This document shows, piece by piece, positions 26,151 through 40,200 of a stretch of DNA of 64,000 nucleotides. The translations under genes were made by a program, and so were the position numbers. The notes under the pieces are model-generated. The model was not told the origin of the DNA. It ran no database searches and was given only the letters and a program-made list of their open reading frames with translations. The stretch covers positions 1,178,001 to 1,242,000 of the forward strand of contig NW_027480530.1 in the NCBI RefSeq assembly GCF_051401765.1, read 5' to 3'. Source of the DNA: Calliopsis andreniformis (lineage: Eukaryota; Arthropoda; Insecta; Hymenoptera; Andrenidae). How positions within the stretch are numbered: position 1 is the first letter of the stretch; each line of letters begins with the position of its first letter.

Positions 26151-27966
26151 CTACTGACACAGACACTGCTGCTGATACTGATAATGCTCCTGAAACTGCT
26201 CCTGACACTGCCACTGCTCCTGAAACAGCTCGTGACACTTCTCCTGACATTGCTCCCTACACTGACACTGCTCCATGACACTGCTCCTGACACAGCTCCT
26301 GAAACTGACCCTGCTCCTGACACTGCTCCTGACACTGCTCCAGACACTGACACTGACACTGCTCCTGAAACTACTTCTGACACAGCTGCTGACGATGACA
26401 CTGCTCCTGACACTGCTTCTGACACTGACAGTGCTCCTGACACAGCTCCTGACACAGCTCCTGACACTGACACTGACACTCCTCCTGACACTGACACTGA
26501 CACTGCTCATGACAGTGACTCTGACACTGACACTGCTCCCGGCACAGAGACTGAGACTGATCCTGAAACTGACGCTGCTCCTGTAACTGACACTTGTCCT
26601 GAGACTGCTTCTGACACTGGCACTGGTCCTGACACTGCTCCTTACATTGGCGCTGGTCCTGACTCTGCTCCTGACACTGACACTGCTCCTGACACTGCTC
26701 CTGACACAGACACTGCTGCTGATACTGACAATGCTCCTGACACTGCTTCTGACACTGCTCCTGAAACTGACACTGCTCCTGATACTGACACTCTCACTGC
26801 TACTGACACTGCTCCTGACACTCACACTGCTGCTTATCCTGACAATGCTCTTGACACTGCTCCAGACACTGACACTGATACTGCACCTGACACAACTCCT
26901 GAAATAGCTCCTGTAACTGACACTGCTCCTGACACTGCTCCTGACACTGACACTGCTCCTGGCACTGCTCCTGACACTGACACTGCTCCTGAAACTGACA
27001 CTGCTGCTGATCCTGACAATGCTCCTGACACTGCTCCTGACACTGACGCTCACACTGCTCATGACTGTGACACTGACACTGACACTGCTCCCGTCACAGA
27101 CACTGACACTGCTCCTGTGCCTGACACTTGTCCTGAGACTGCTCCTGGCACTTGCTGGTCCTGAAACTGCTCCTGACATTGCTCCTGACATTGCCGCTGG
27201 TCCTGACACAGACACTGCACCTGGTACTGACACAGACACTGCTCCTGACACTGTCACTGCTGCTGACGCTGCTCCAGACACTGCAACTGACACTGGCACT
27301 GCCCCTGACACTGATCCTGACACTGACCCTGCTCCTGACACAGTTTCTGACACTGACACTGCTCCTGACACTGCTCCTGACACAGACACTTCTGCTGATA
27401 CTGACAATGCTCCTGTCACTGCTTCTGACACTGCTCCTGATACTGACACTCTCACTGCTACTGACACTGCTCCTGACACTGACACTGCTCCTGACACTGC
27501 TCCAGACACTCCTCCTGACACTGACACTGCTCCTGACACAGCTCCTTGCACTGACACTGCTCCTGACACTGACACTACACCTCAAACTGCTCCTGACACT
27601 CCTCCTGACACTGACACTGCTCCTGGATCTGCTCCTGACACTGACGCTGCTCCAGATGCTGACACTGTCACTGCTCCTGTCACTGCTCCTGACGCTGCTC
27701 CTGACACTGCTCCTGACACAGGCACTGCACCTGGTACTGATACTGACACTGCTCCTGACTCAGGCACTGTTTCTGGTACTGACGCTGACACTGCTACTGA
27801 CACTGCCACTGCTCCTGACGCTGCTCCAGACACTGCAACTGACACTGGCACGGCTCCTCACACTGCTCCTGACACTGACACTGCTCCTGACACTGCTCCT
27901 GGCACTGCTCCTGACACTGACACTGCTGCTGATCCTGACAATGCTCCTGACACTGCTCCTGACACT
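26151..27966. repeat. Second island of right-domain-like sequence
   Basis: About 26,300-26,907 matches 62,632-63,239 (offset 36,332), including CTGACGATGAC, GGCACAGAGACTGAG, CTCCTTACATTGGC and CTCCTGAAATAGC. It contains an M2 slip near 26,276 and an M1 of CWS type near 27,159, followed by TTCTGCTGATACTG and CTACACCTCAAACTG modules shared with 9.4-9.9 kb. It ends at the M1 that opens copy 4 of the long cassette. Confidence 0.85.
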
Positions 27967-30110
27967 GATGCTGACACTGCTCATGACTGTGACACTGACA
28001 CTGACACTGCTCCCGTCACAGACACTGACACTGATCCTGACGCTGACACTGCTCCTGTGTCTAACACTTGTCTTGAGGCTGCTTCTGACACTGGCTGGTC
28101 CTGACACTGCTCCTGACGTTGCTCCTGACATTGCCGCTGGTCCTGACACAGACACTGCACCTGGTACTGACACTGACACTGCTCCTGACACTGTCACTGC
28201 TCCTGACGCTGCTCCAGACACTGACACTGCTCCTCACACTGCTCCTGACACAGACACTGCTGCTGATCCTGTCAGTGCTGCTGACACGGCTCCTGAGACT
28301 GACAATGCTGCTGACACTGCTGCTGACACTGCTCCTGACACTTCTCCTGACACTGCCCGTGACACTGACACTGCTCCATGACACTGCTCCTGACACAGCT
28401 CCTGACACTGACCCTGCTCCTGACACTGCTCCTGACACTGCTCCAGACACTGACACTGCTCCAGACACAGCTACTGTCACCGACACTGCTCCTGACACTG
28501 CTCCTGACACAACTCCTGACACTGACACTGGTCCTCACACTGCTCCTGACACTGACACTGCTCCTGACACTGCTCCTGACACAGACACTGCTACTGAACC
28601 TAACACTGCTCCTGACACTGCTCCAGACACTGACACTGCTCATGACACTGCTCCAGACACAGACACTGCTGCTGATCCTGACAATGCTCCTGACACTGCA
28701 CCTGAGACTGACACTGCTCCTGACACTGCTCCTGACACTGCTCCTGACACTGCTCCTGACACTGCCACTGCCCCTGCCACTGTTCCTAACACTGCTGCAG
28801 AAACGGACACTGCTCCTGATACTGACACTGACACTGCTCCTGACACCGACACTGCTCCTGTCACTGCTCCTGACGCTGACACTGCTACTGACACTGCTCC
28901 TGACACTGACACTGCTCCTGGCGCAGCTCCTGCCACTGACACTGCTCCTGACACTGCTCCTGACACTGCTCCTGACACTGACACTGCTCATGGCACAGCT
29001 CCTGTCACTGCTCCTGGCACTGACACTGCTCCTGACACTGACACTGCTCCTGACACTGCACCTGACACTGCTCCTGACACTGTCACTGCTACTACCACTG
29101 CTCCTGACACTGACGCTGCTGTTGATCCTGACAATGCTCCTGACAGTGCTCCTGACACTGACGCTGACACTGCTGATGACAGTGACACTGACACTGACAC
29201 TGCTCCTGTCACTGACACTGCTCCTCACACTGCTCTTCACACAGACACTGCTCCTGACACTGCTACTGACACAGACACGTCTGCTGATACTGATAGTGCG
29301 CCTGAAACTGCTCCTGACCCTGACACGGCTGCTCACACTGCTCCTGATACTGACATTGCTCCTGACACTGGTCCTGACACAGACACTGCTGCTGATGCTG
29401 ACAATGCTCCTGACACTGCTCCTGACACAGACACTGCTCCGAACAATGCTCCTGACACTGACACTGCTCCTGTCACAGGCACTGGTCCTGACACTGCTTC
29501 TCACACAGGCGCTGGTCCTGACACTGCTCCTGACACTGACACTGCTCCTGACACTGACACTGACACTGCTCCTGACACTGCTACTGACACTGACACTGCT
29601 CCTGACACTGCTCGCGACATTTCTCCAGACTCTGACACTGCTCCTGAGACAGCTCGTGACACTGACACTGCTCCTGCCACTGTTCCTGACACTGCTGCTC
29701 ACACTGACACTGCTCCTGACACTGACACTGCTCCTGCCACTGCTCCTGACACAGCTCCTGACACTGCTCCTGACACTGCTCCTGACACTGCTCCTGACAC
29801 TGGCACTGCTCCTGACACTGCTCCTGACACTGACACTGCTCCTGACACTGCTCCTGACACTGACACTGCTGCTGATCCTGACGCTGATACTGCTCCTGTG
29901 TCTGACACTTGTCCTGACACTGCTCCTGACACTGCTCGCGACATTGCTCCAGACACTGACACTGCTCCTGACACAGCTCGTCACACTGCTGCTGACACTG
30001 ACACTGCTTGTGGAACTGCTCCTGAAACTGACACTGCTCCTCACACAGCTCCTGACACTGGCACTGCTCTTGGCACTGCTCCTGACACTGACACTGCTCC
30101 TGACACTGAT
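27967..30110. repeat. Long cassette, copy 4 of 4
   Basis: Offset 5,032 from copy 3; M1 near 28,099 and M2 near 28,379. Private bases include GACAATGCTGCTG (about 28,303) and CCAGACTCTGACAC (about 29,628). The 5,032-bp spacing leaves remainder 4 on division by 6, as the two M1 and two M2 slips it spans predict. Confidence 0.92.
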
Positions 30111-31695
30111 ACTGCGGCTGATCCTGGCAAAGCTCCTGACACTGCTCCTGCCACTGTTCCTGACACGGCTGCTCACACTGACACTGCTCCTGACACAGGC
30201 ACTGGTCCTGACACTGCTCCTGACACTGACACTGCTCCTGACACTGCTCCTGACACTGCTCGTGACACAGACAATGCTCCTGACAATGCTCCTGACACTG
30301 ACACTGCTCCTGACACTGATACTGCTGCTGATCCTGACAAAGCTCCTGACACTGCTCCTGCCACTGTTCCTGACACGGCTGCTCACACTGACACTGCTCC
30401 TGACACAGGCACTGGTCCTGACACTGCTCCTGACACTGACACTGCTCCTGACACTGCTCCTGACACTGCTCCTGACACTGACACTGCTCCTGACACTGCT
30501 CCTGACACTGCATCTGACACTGGCACTGCTCCTGACACTGCTCCTGACACTGACACTGCTCCTGAAACTGCTCCTGACACTGACACTGCTCCTGACACTG
30601 ATACTGCTGCTGATCCTGACAAAGCTCCTGACACTGCTCCTGCCACTGTTCCTGACACGGCTGCTCACACTGACACTGCTCCTGACACAGGCACTGGTCC
30701 TGACACTGCTCCTGACACTGACACTGCTCCTGACACTGCTCCTGACACTGCTCCTGACACTGACACTGCTCCTGACACTGCTCCTGACACAGCTCCTGAC
30801 ACTGACACTGCTCCTGACACAGCTCCTGACACTGACACTGCTCCTGACACTGCTCCTGACACTGACACTGCTCCTGACACTGCTCCTGACACTGACACTG
30901 CTGCTGATCCTGACAATGCTCCTGACACTGCTCCTGACACTGACGCTCACACTGCTCATGACTGCGACACTGACACTGCTCACTTCACAGACACTGATAC
31001 TGCTCCTGTGTCTGACACTTGTCCTGAGACTGCTTCTGGCTCTTGCAGGTCCTGAAACTGCTCCTGACATTGCTCCTGACATTGAAGCTGGTCCTGATAC
31101 AGACACTGCACCTGGTACTGACACTGACACTGCTCCTGACACTGTCACTGCTCCTGACGCTGCTCCAGACACTGCAACTGTCACTGGCACTGCCCCTGAC
31201 ACTGATCCTGACACTGACCCTGCTCCTGACACAGCTTCTGACACTGACACTGCTCCTGACACTGCTCCTGACACAGACACTTCTGCTGATACTGACCCTG
31301 ACACTGCTCCTGGCACTGCTCCTGACACTGGTCCTGACATTGCTCCTGACACAGACACTGCTACTGAACCTAACACTGCTCCTGACACTGCTCCAGACAC
31401 TGACACTGCTCATGACACTGCTCCTGGCACTGCCACTGGACCAGACACTGCTCCTGAAACTGACACTGGTCCTCACACTGCTCCTGACACTGACACTGCT
31501 CCTCACGCTGGTCCTGACAATGATACTGCCCCTGAGACTGCTCCTGACACTGACGCTGCTCCAGGCACTGCTCCTGGCACTGCTCCTGACACTGACACTG
31601 CTCCTGATACTGACACTGACACTGCTCCTGACACCGACACTGCTCCTGTCACTGCTCCTGACGCTGACACTGCTACTGACACTGCTCCTGACACT
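30111..31695. repeat. Block resembling 4.8-6.7 kb
   Basis: 30,173-30,376 matches 4,883-5,086 (offset 25,290) and about 30,950-31,690 matches 5,985-6,725 (offset 24,966). It contains three GATCCTGACAAAGCTCC-type modules and a CRS-type M1 near 31,050. Unlike its partner it lacks the GCATGC segment. Near 31,695 the order switches to that of a CAGAAACGG cassette. Confidence 0.82.
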
Positions 31696-32984
31696 GACAC
31701 TGCCCCTGCCACTGTTCCTAACACTGCTGCAGAAACGGACACTGCTCGTGACAAAGCTACTGTCACTGACACTGCTCCTGAAACTGCTCCAGACACAGCT
31801 CCTGACACTGACACTGCTCCTGACACTGCTCCAGACACTGACACTGCTCCTCACACTGCTCCTGACACAGACACTGCTGCTGATCCTGTCAGTGCTGCTG
31901 ACACGGCTCCTGAGACTGACACTCCTCCTGACACTGCTCCTGACACTGCTCCTGACACTTCTCCTGACACTGCTCGTGACACTGACACTGCTCCATGACA
32001 CTGCTCCTGACACAGCTCCTGACACTGACCCTGATCCTGACACTGCTCCTGACACTGCTCCAGACACTAACACTGCTCCAGACACAGCTACTGTCACCGA
32101 CACTGCTCCTGACACTGCTCCTGACACAACTCCTGACACTGACACTGGTCCTCACACTGCTCCTGACACTGACACTGCTCCTGACACTGCTCCAGACACT
32201 CCTCCTGACACTGACACTGCTCCTGACGCAGCACCTGACACTGACACTGCTCCTGACACTGACACTACACCTCAAACTGCTCCTGACACTCCTCCTGACA
32301 CTGACACTGCTCCTGGCACTGGTCCTGACACTGACGCTGCTCCTGATGCTGACACGGCCACAGCTCCTGGCACTGCTCCTGACGCTGCTCCTGACACTGC
32401 ACCTGACACAGGCACTGCACCTGGTACTGACACTGACACTGCTCCTGACACAGGCACTGTTTCTGGTACTTACACTGACACTGATACTGACACTGCCACT
32501 GCTCCTGACGCTGCTCCAGACACTGCAACTGACACTGGCACGGCGCCTCACACTGCTCCTGACACTGACACTGCTCCTGACACTGCTCCTGACGCTGACA
32601 CTGCACCTGACACTGCTCCTGGCACTGCCACTGGTCCAGACACTGCTCCTGAAACTGACACTGGTCCTCACACTGCTCCTGACACTGACACTGCTCCTCA
32701 CGCTGGTCCTGACAATGATACTACCCCTGAGACTGCTCCTGACACTGACGCTGCTCCTGGCACTGCTCCTGGCACTGCTCCTGACACTGACACTGCTCCT
32801 GATACTGACACTGACACTGCTCCTGACACCGACACTGCTCCTGTCACTGCTCCTGACGCTGACACTGCTACTGACACTGCTCCTGACACTGACACTGCTC
32901 CTGGCGCAGCTCCTGCCACTGACACTGCTCCTGACACTGCTCCTGACACTGCTCCTGACACTGACACTGCTCATGGCACAGCTC
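31696..32984. repeat. Mosaic cassette related to 13.8-14.4 and 35.1-36.2 kb
   Basis: M2 near 31,996. The segment 31,889-32,967 matches 35,087-36,165 at offset 3,198. It carries GACACGGCCACAGC, GTACTTACACTGAC and the rare ACTACCCCTGAG also seen at position 38. It joins the large duplication at about 32,985, at CTGACGCTGCTCC. Confidence 0.85.
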
Positions 32985-35825
32985 CTGACACTGACGCTGC
33001 TCCTGATACTGACTCTGACACTGCTCCTGGCATTGCTCCTGACACTGCTCCTGAAATTGCTCCTGACACAGGCAGTGCTCCTGGTACTGACACTGACACT
33101 GCTCCTGACACAGGCACCGCTCCTGGTACTGACACTGACACTGCTCATGAGAGTGACACTGACACAGTCACTGCTCCCGGCACAGACACTGACACTGATC
33201 CTGACACTGACACTGCTCCTGTAACTGACACTTGGCCTGAGACTGCTTCTGACACTGGCACTGGTCCTGACACTGCTCCTGACACTGCTCCTGACACAGA
33301 CACTGCTACTGAACCTAACACTGCTCCTGACACTGCTCCAGACACTGACACTGCTCATGACACTGCTCCAGACAAAGACACTGCTGCTGATCCTGACAAT
33401 GCTCCTGACACTGCACCTGAGACTGACACTGCTCCTGACACTGCTCCTGACACTGCTCCTGACACTGACACTGCCCCTGCCACTGTTCCTAACACTGCTG
33501 CAGAAACGGACACTGCTCGTGACAAAGCTACTGTCACTGACACTGCTCCTGAAACTGCTCCAGACACAGCTCCTGACACTGACACTGCTCCTGACACTGC
33601 TCCAGACACTGACACTGCTCCTCACACTGCTCCTGACACAGACACTGCTGCTGATCCTGTCAGTGCTGCTGACACGGCTCCTGAGACTGACACTCCTCCT
33701 GACACTGCTCCTGACACTGCTCCTGACACTTCTCCTGACACTGCTCGTGACACTGACACTGCTCCATGACACTGCTCCTGACACAGCTCCTGACACTGAC
33801 CCTGATCCTGACACTGCTCCTGACACTGCTCCAGACACTAACACTGCTCCAGACACAGCTACTGTCACCGACACTGCTCCTGACACTGCTCCTGACACAA
33901 CTCCTGACACTGACACTGGTCCTCACACTGCTCCTGACACTGACACTGCTCCTGACACTGCTCCAGACACTCCTCCTGACACTGACACTGCTCCTGACGC
34001 AGCACCTGACACTGACACTGCTCCTGACACTGACACTGCTGCTGATCCTGACAATGATCCTGACACTGCTCCTGACACTGATGCTGACACTGCTCATGAC
34101 TGTGACACTGACACTGACACTGCTCCCGTCACAGACACTGACACTGATCCTGACACTGACACTGCTCCTGTGTCTAACACTTGTCTTGAGGCTGCTTCTG
34201 ACACTGGCTGGTCCTGACACTGCTCCTGATATTGCTCCTGACATTGCCGCTGGTCCTGACACAGACACTGCACCTGGTACTGACACTGACACTGCTCCTG
34301 ACACTGTCACTGCTCCTGACGCTGCTCCAGACACTGCAACTGACACTGGCACTGCCCCCGTCACTGATCCTGACACTGACACTGCTCCTGGCACTGCTCC
34401 TGACACTGACGCTGCTCCTGATACTGACTCTGACACTGCTCCTGGCACTGCTCCTGACACTGCTCCTGAAATTGCTCCTGACACAGGCAGTGCTCCTGGT
34501 ACTGACACTGACACTGCTCCTGACACAGGCACCGCTCCTGGTACTGACACTGACACTGCTCATGAGAGTGACACTGACACAGTCACTGCTCCCGGCACAG
34601 ACACTGACACTGATCCTGACACTGACACTGCTCCTGTAACTGACACTTGGCCTGAGACTGCTTCTGACACTGGCACTGGTCCTGACACTGCTCCTGACAC
34701 TGCTCCTGACACAGACACTGCTACTGAACCTAACACTGCTCCTGACACTGCTCCAGACACTGACACTGCTCATGACACTGCTCCAGACAAAGACACTGCT
34801 GCTGATCCTGACAATGCTCCTGACACTGCACCTGAGACTCACACTGCTCCTGACACTGCTCCTGACACTGCTCCTGACACTGCTCCTGACACTGACACTG
34901 CCCCTGCCACTGTTCCTAACACTGCTGCAGAAACGGACACTGCTCGTGACAAAGCTACTGTCACTGACACTGCTCCTGAAACTGCTCCAGACACAGCTCC
35001 TGACACTGACACTGCTCCTGACACTGCTCCAGACACTGACACTGCTCCTCACACTGCTCCTGACACAGACACTGCTGCTGATCCTGTCAGTGCTGCTGAC
35101 ACGGCTCCTGAGACTGACACTCCTCCTGACACTGCTCCTGACACTGCTCCTGACACTTCTCCTGACACTGCTCGTGACACTGACACTGCTCCATGACACT
35201 GCTCCTGACACAGCTCCTGACACTGACCCTGATCCTGACACTGCTCCTGACACTGCTCCAGACACTAACACTGCTCCAGACACAGCTACTGTCACCGACA
35301 CTGCTCCTGACACTGCTCCTGACACAACTCCTGACACTGACACTGGTCCTCACACTGCTCCTGACACTGACACTGCTCCTGACACTGCTCCAGACACTCC
35401 TCCTGACACTGACACTGCTCCTGACGCAGCACCTGACACTGACACTGCTCCTGACACTGACACTACACCTCAAACTGCTCCTGACACTCCTCCTGACACT
35501 GACACTGCTCCTGGCACTGCTCCTGACACTGACGCTGCTCCTGATGCTGACACGGCCACAGCTCCTGGCACTGCTCCTGACGCTGCTCCTGACACTGCAC
35601 CTGACACAGGCACTGCACCTGGTACTGACACTGACACTGCTCCTGACACAGGCACTGTTTCTGGTACTTACACTGACACTGATACTGACACTGCCACTGC
35701 TCCTGACGCTGCTCCAGACACTGCAACTGACACTGGCACGGCGCCTCACACTGCTCCTGACACTGACACTGCTCCTGACACTGCTCCTGACGCTGACACT
35801 GCACCTGACACTGCTCCTGGCACTG
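32985..35825. repeat. Right arm of the large duplication, first part (pairs with 11,588-14,428)
   Basis: Offset 21,397. It reproduces cassettes B and C with M2 slips near 33,767 and 35,194 and M1 near 34,212. Differences from the left arm are single bases, such as GAGACTCACAC at about 34,836 for GAGACTGACAC, and CCTACGACTG at about 35,930 just beyond the block. Confidence 0.93.
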
Positions 35826-37283
35826 CCACTGGTCCAGACACTGCTCCTGAAACTGACACTGGTCCTCACACTGCTCCTGACACTGACACTGCTCCTCACG
35901 CTGGTCCTGACAATGATACTACCCCTACGACTGCTCCTGACACTGACGCTGCTCCTGGCACTGCTCCTGGCACTGCTCCTGACACTGACACTGCTCCTGA
36001 TACTGACACTGACACTGCTCCTGACACCGACACTGCTCCTGTCACTGCTCCTGACGCTGACACTGCTACTGACACTGCTCCTGACACTGACACTGCTCCT
36101 GGCGCAGCTCCTGCCACTGACACTGCTCCTGACACTGCTCCTGACACTGCTCCTGACACTGACACTGCTCATGGCACAGCTCCTGTCACTGCTCCTGGCA
36201 CTGACACTGCTCCTGACACTGACACTGCTCCTGACACTGCACCTGACACTGCTCCTGACACTGTCACTGCTACTACCACTGCTCCTGACACTGACGCTGC
36301 TGCTGATCCTGACAATGCACCTGACAGTGCTCCTGACACAGACGCTGACACTGCTGATGACAGTGACACTGACAGTGACACTGCTCCTGTCACTGACACT
36401 GCTCCTCACACTGCTCTGCACACAGACACTGCTCCTGACACTGCTACTGACACAGACACTGCTGCTGATACTGATAATGCTCCTGAAACTGCTCCTGACC
36501 CTGACACGGCTGCTCACACTGCTCCTGATACTGACATTGCTCCTGACACTGGTCCTGACACAGACACTGCTGCTGATGCTGACAATGCTCCTGACACTGC
36601 TCCTAACACAGACACTGCTCCGAACAATGCTTCTGACACTGACACTGCTCCTGTCACTGGCACTGGTCCTGACACTGCCTCTGACACTGGCGCTGGTCCT
36701 GACACTGCTCCTGACACTGACGCTGCTCCTGACACTGACACTGACACTGCTCCTGACACTGCTACTGACACTGACACTGCTCCTGACACTGCTCGCGACA
36801 TTGCTCCAGACACTGACACTGCTCCTGAGACAGCTCGTGACACTGACACTGCTCCTGCCACTGTTCCTGACACTGCTGCTCACACTGACACTGCTCCTGA
36901 CACTGGCACTGGTGCTGACAGTGATCCTGACACTGACACTGCTCCTGACACTGCTCCTGACACTGCTGCTGACACTGACACTGTTTGTGATACTGCTCCT
37001 GAAACTGACACTGCTCCTCGAACAGCTCCTGACACTGCTGCTGACACTGACACTGCTGCTGATCCTGAGCATGCGCCTGATGCTGCTCCTGACACTGACA
37101 CCGATCCTGACACAGCTCCTGACACTCACGCTGCTCCTGGCACAGCTCCTGACACTGACACTGCTCCTGACACTGCTCCTGACACTGCTCCTGACACCGA
37201 CACTGCACCTGCCACTGCTCCTGTCACTGCTCCTGGCACTGCTCCTGACACTGACACTGCTCCTGACACTGCTCCTGACACTG
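35826..37283. repeat. 1,458-bp segment present in only one arm of the duplication
   Basis: Offsets on either side differ by 1,458 bp (21,397 and 22,855), so this length is either extra here or deleted at 14,428. 1,458 is 243 hexamers, so register is kept. Its content matches about 6,467-7,876 (offset 29,359, then 29,407 after a 48-bp gain), including the GCATGC site at 37069-37074. That source lies in the left domain. Confidence 0.9.
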
Positions 37284-40200
37284 CTCCTGACACTGACACT
37301 GCTCCTGACACTGCTCCTGACACTGACACTGCTGCTGATCCTGACAATGCTCCTGACACTGCTCCTGACACTGACGCTCACACTGCTCATGACTGCGACA
37401 CTGACACTGACAGTGCTCACTTCACAGACCCCGATACTGCTCCTGTGTCTGACACTTGTCCTGAGACTGCTTCTGGCTCTTGCAGGTCCTGAAACTGCTC
37501 CTGACATTGCTCCTGACACTGAAGCTGGCCCTGACACAGACACTGCACCTGGTACTGACACTGACACTGCTCCTGACACTGTTACTGCTCCTGACGCTGC
37601 TCCAGACACTGCAACTGACACTGGCACTGCCCCTGACACTGATCCTGACACTGACCCTGCTCCTGACACAGCTTCTGACACTGACACTGCTCCTGACACT
37701 GCTCCTGACACAGACACTTCTGCTGATACTGACTCTGACACTGCTCCTGGCACTGCTCCTGACACTGCTCCTGACACAGACACTGCTACTGAACCTAACA
37801 CTGCTCCTGACACTGCTCCAGACACTGACACTGCTCATGACACTGCTCCAGACAAAGACACTGCTGCTGATCCTGACAATGCTACTGACACTGCACCTGA
37901 GACTGACACTGCTCCTGACACTGCTCCTGACACTGACACTGCCCCTGCCACTGTTCCTAACACTGCTGCAGAAACGGACACTGCTCGTGACAAAGCTACT
38001 GTCACTGACACTGCTCCTGAAACTGCTCCAGACACAGCTCCTGACACTGACACTGCTCCTGACACTGCTCCAGACACTGACACTGCTCCTCACACTGCTC
38101 CTGACACAGACACTGCTGCTGATCCTGTCAGTGCTGCTGACACGGCTCCTGAGACTGACACTGCTCCTGACACTGCTCCTGACACTGCTCCTGACACTTC
38201 TCCTGACACTGCTCGTGACACTGACACTGCTCCATGACACTGCTCCTGACACAGCTCCTGACACTGACCCTGCTCCTGACACTGCTCCTGACACTGCTCC
38301 AGACACTGACACTGCTCCAGACACAGCTACTGTCACCGACACTGCTCCTGACACTGCTCCTGACACAACTCCTGACACTGACACTGGTCCTCACACTGCT
38401 CCTGAAACTGACACTGCTCCTCGAACAGCTCCTGACACTGCTGCTGACACTGACACTGCTGCTGATCCTGAGCATGCGCCTGATGCTGCTCCTGACACTG
38501 ACACTGATCCTGACACAGCTCCTGACACTCACGCTGCTCCTGGCACAGCTCCTGACACTGCTCGTGACACTGACACTGCTCCAGACACAGCTACTGTCAC
38601 CGACACTGCTCCTGACACTGCTCCTGACACAACTCCTGACACTGACACTGGTCCTCACACTGCTCCTGACACTGACACTGCTCCTGACACTGCTCCAGAC
38701 ACTCCTCCTGACACTGACACTGCTCCTGACGCAGCACCTGACACTGACACTGCTCCTGACACTGACACTACACCTCAAACTGCTCCTGACACTCCTCCCG
38801 ACACTGACACTGCTCCTGGCACTGCTCCTGACACTGACGCTGCTCCTGATGCTGACACGGCCACAGCTCCTGGCACTGCTCCTGACGCTGCTCCTGACAC
38901 TGCACCTGACACAGGCACTGCACCTGGTACTGACACTGACACTGCTCCTGACACAGGCACAGTTTCTGGTACTTACACTGACACTGATACTGACACTGCC
39001 ACTGCTCCTGACGCTGCTCCAGACACTGCAACTGACACTGGCACGGCTCCTCACACTGCTCCTGACGCTGCTCCTGGCACTGCTCCTGACACTGACACTG
39101 CTGCTGATCCTGACAATGCTCCTGACACTGCTCCTGACACTGATGCTGACACTGCTCATGACTGTGACACTGACACTGACACTGCTCCCGTCACAGACAC
39201 TGACACTGATCCTGACGCTGACACTGCTCCTGTGTCTAACACTTGTCTTGAGGCTGCTTCTGACACTGGCTGGTCCTGACACTGCTCCTGACATTGCTCC
39301 TGACACAGACACTGCTACTGAACCTAACACTGCTCCTGACACTGCTCCAGACACTGACACTGCTCATGACACTGCTCCAGACAAAGACACTGCTGCTGGT
39401 CCTGACAATGCTCCTGACACTGCACCTGAGACTGACACTGCTCTTGACACTGCTCCTGAGACTGCTCCTGACACTGCTCCTGACACTGACACTGCCCCTG
39501 CCACTGTTCCTAACACTGCTGCAGAAACGGACACTGCTCGTGACAAAGCTACTGTCACTGACACTGCTCCTGAAACTGCTCCAGACACAGCTCCTGACAC
39601 TGCTCCTGAAATTGCTCCTGACACAGGCACTGCTCCTGTTACTGACACTGACACTGCTCCTGACACAGGCACCGCTCCTGGTACTGACACTGACACTGCT
39701 CATGAGAGTGACACTGACACAGTCACTGCTCCCGGCACAGACACTGACACTGACACTGATCCTGACACTGACACTGCTCCTGTAACTGACACTTGGCCTG
39801 AGACTGCTTCTGACACTGGCACTGGTCCTGACACTGCTCCTGACACTGCAACTGACACTGGCACGGCTCCTCACACTGCTCCTGACACTGACACTGCTCC
39901 TGACACTGCTCCTGACACTGACACTGCACCTGACACTGCTACTGACACTGACACTGCTCCTGACACTGCTCGCGACATTGCTCCAGACACTGACACTGCT
40001 CCTGAGACAGCTCGTGACACTGACACTGCTCCTGCCACTGTTTCCGACACTGCTGCTCACACTGACACTGCTCCTGACACTGGCACTGGTGCTGACAATG
40101 ATCCTGACACTGACACTGCTCCTGACACTGCTCCTGACACTGCTGCTGACACTGACACTGTTTGTGACACTGCTCCTGAAACTGACACTGCTCCTCGAAC

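Noticed and set aside
26880..26915. TAG and TAA stops such as CTCCTGAAATAGC and CTGTAACTGAC as true gene ends
   Set aside because: They fall in the Leu/Thr frame through single substitutions (TTG to TAG, TCA to TAA) and are copied with their modules. The DTAP frame reads through them.
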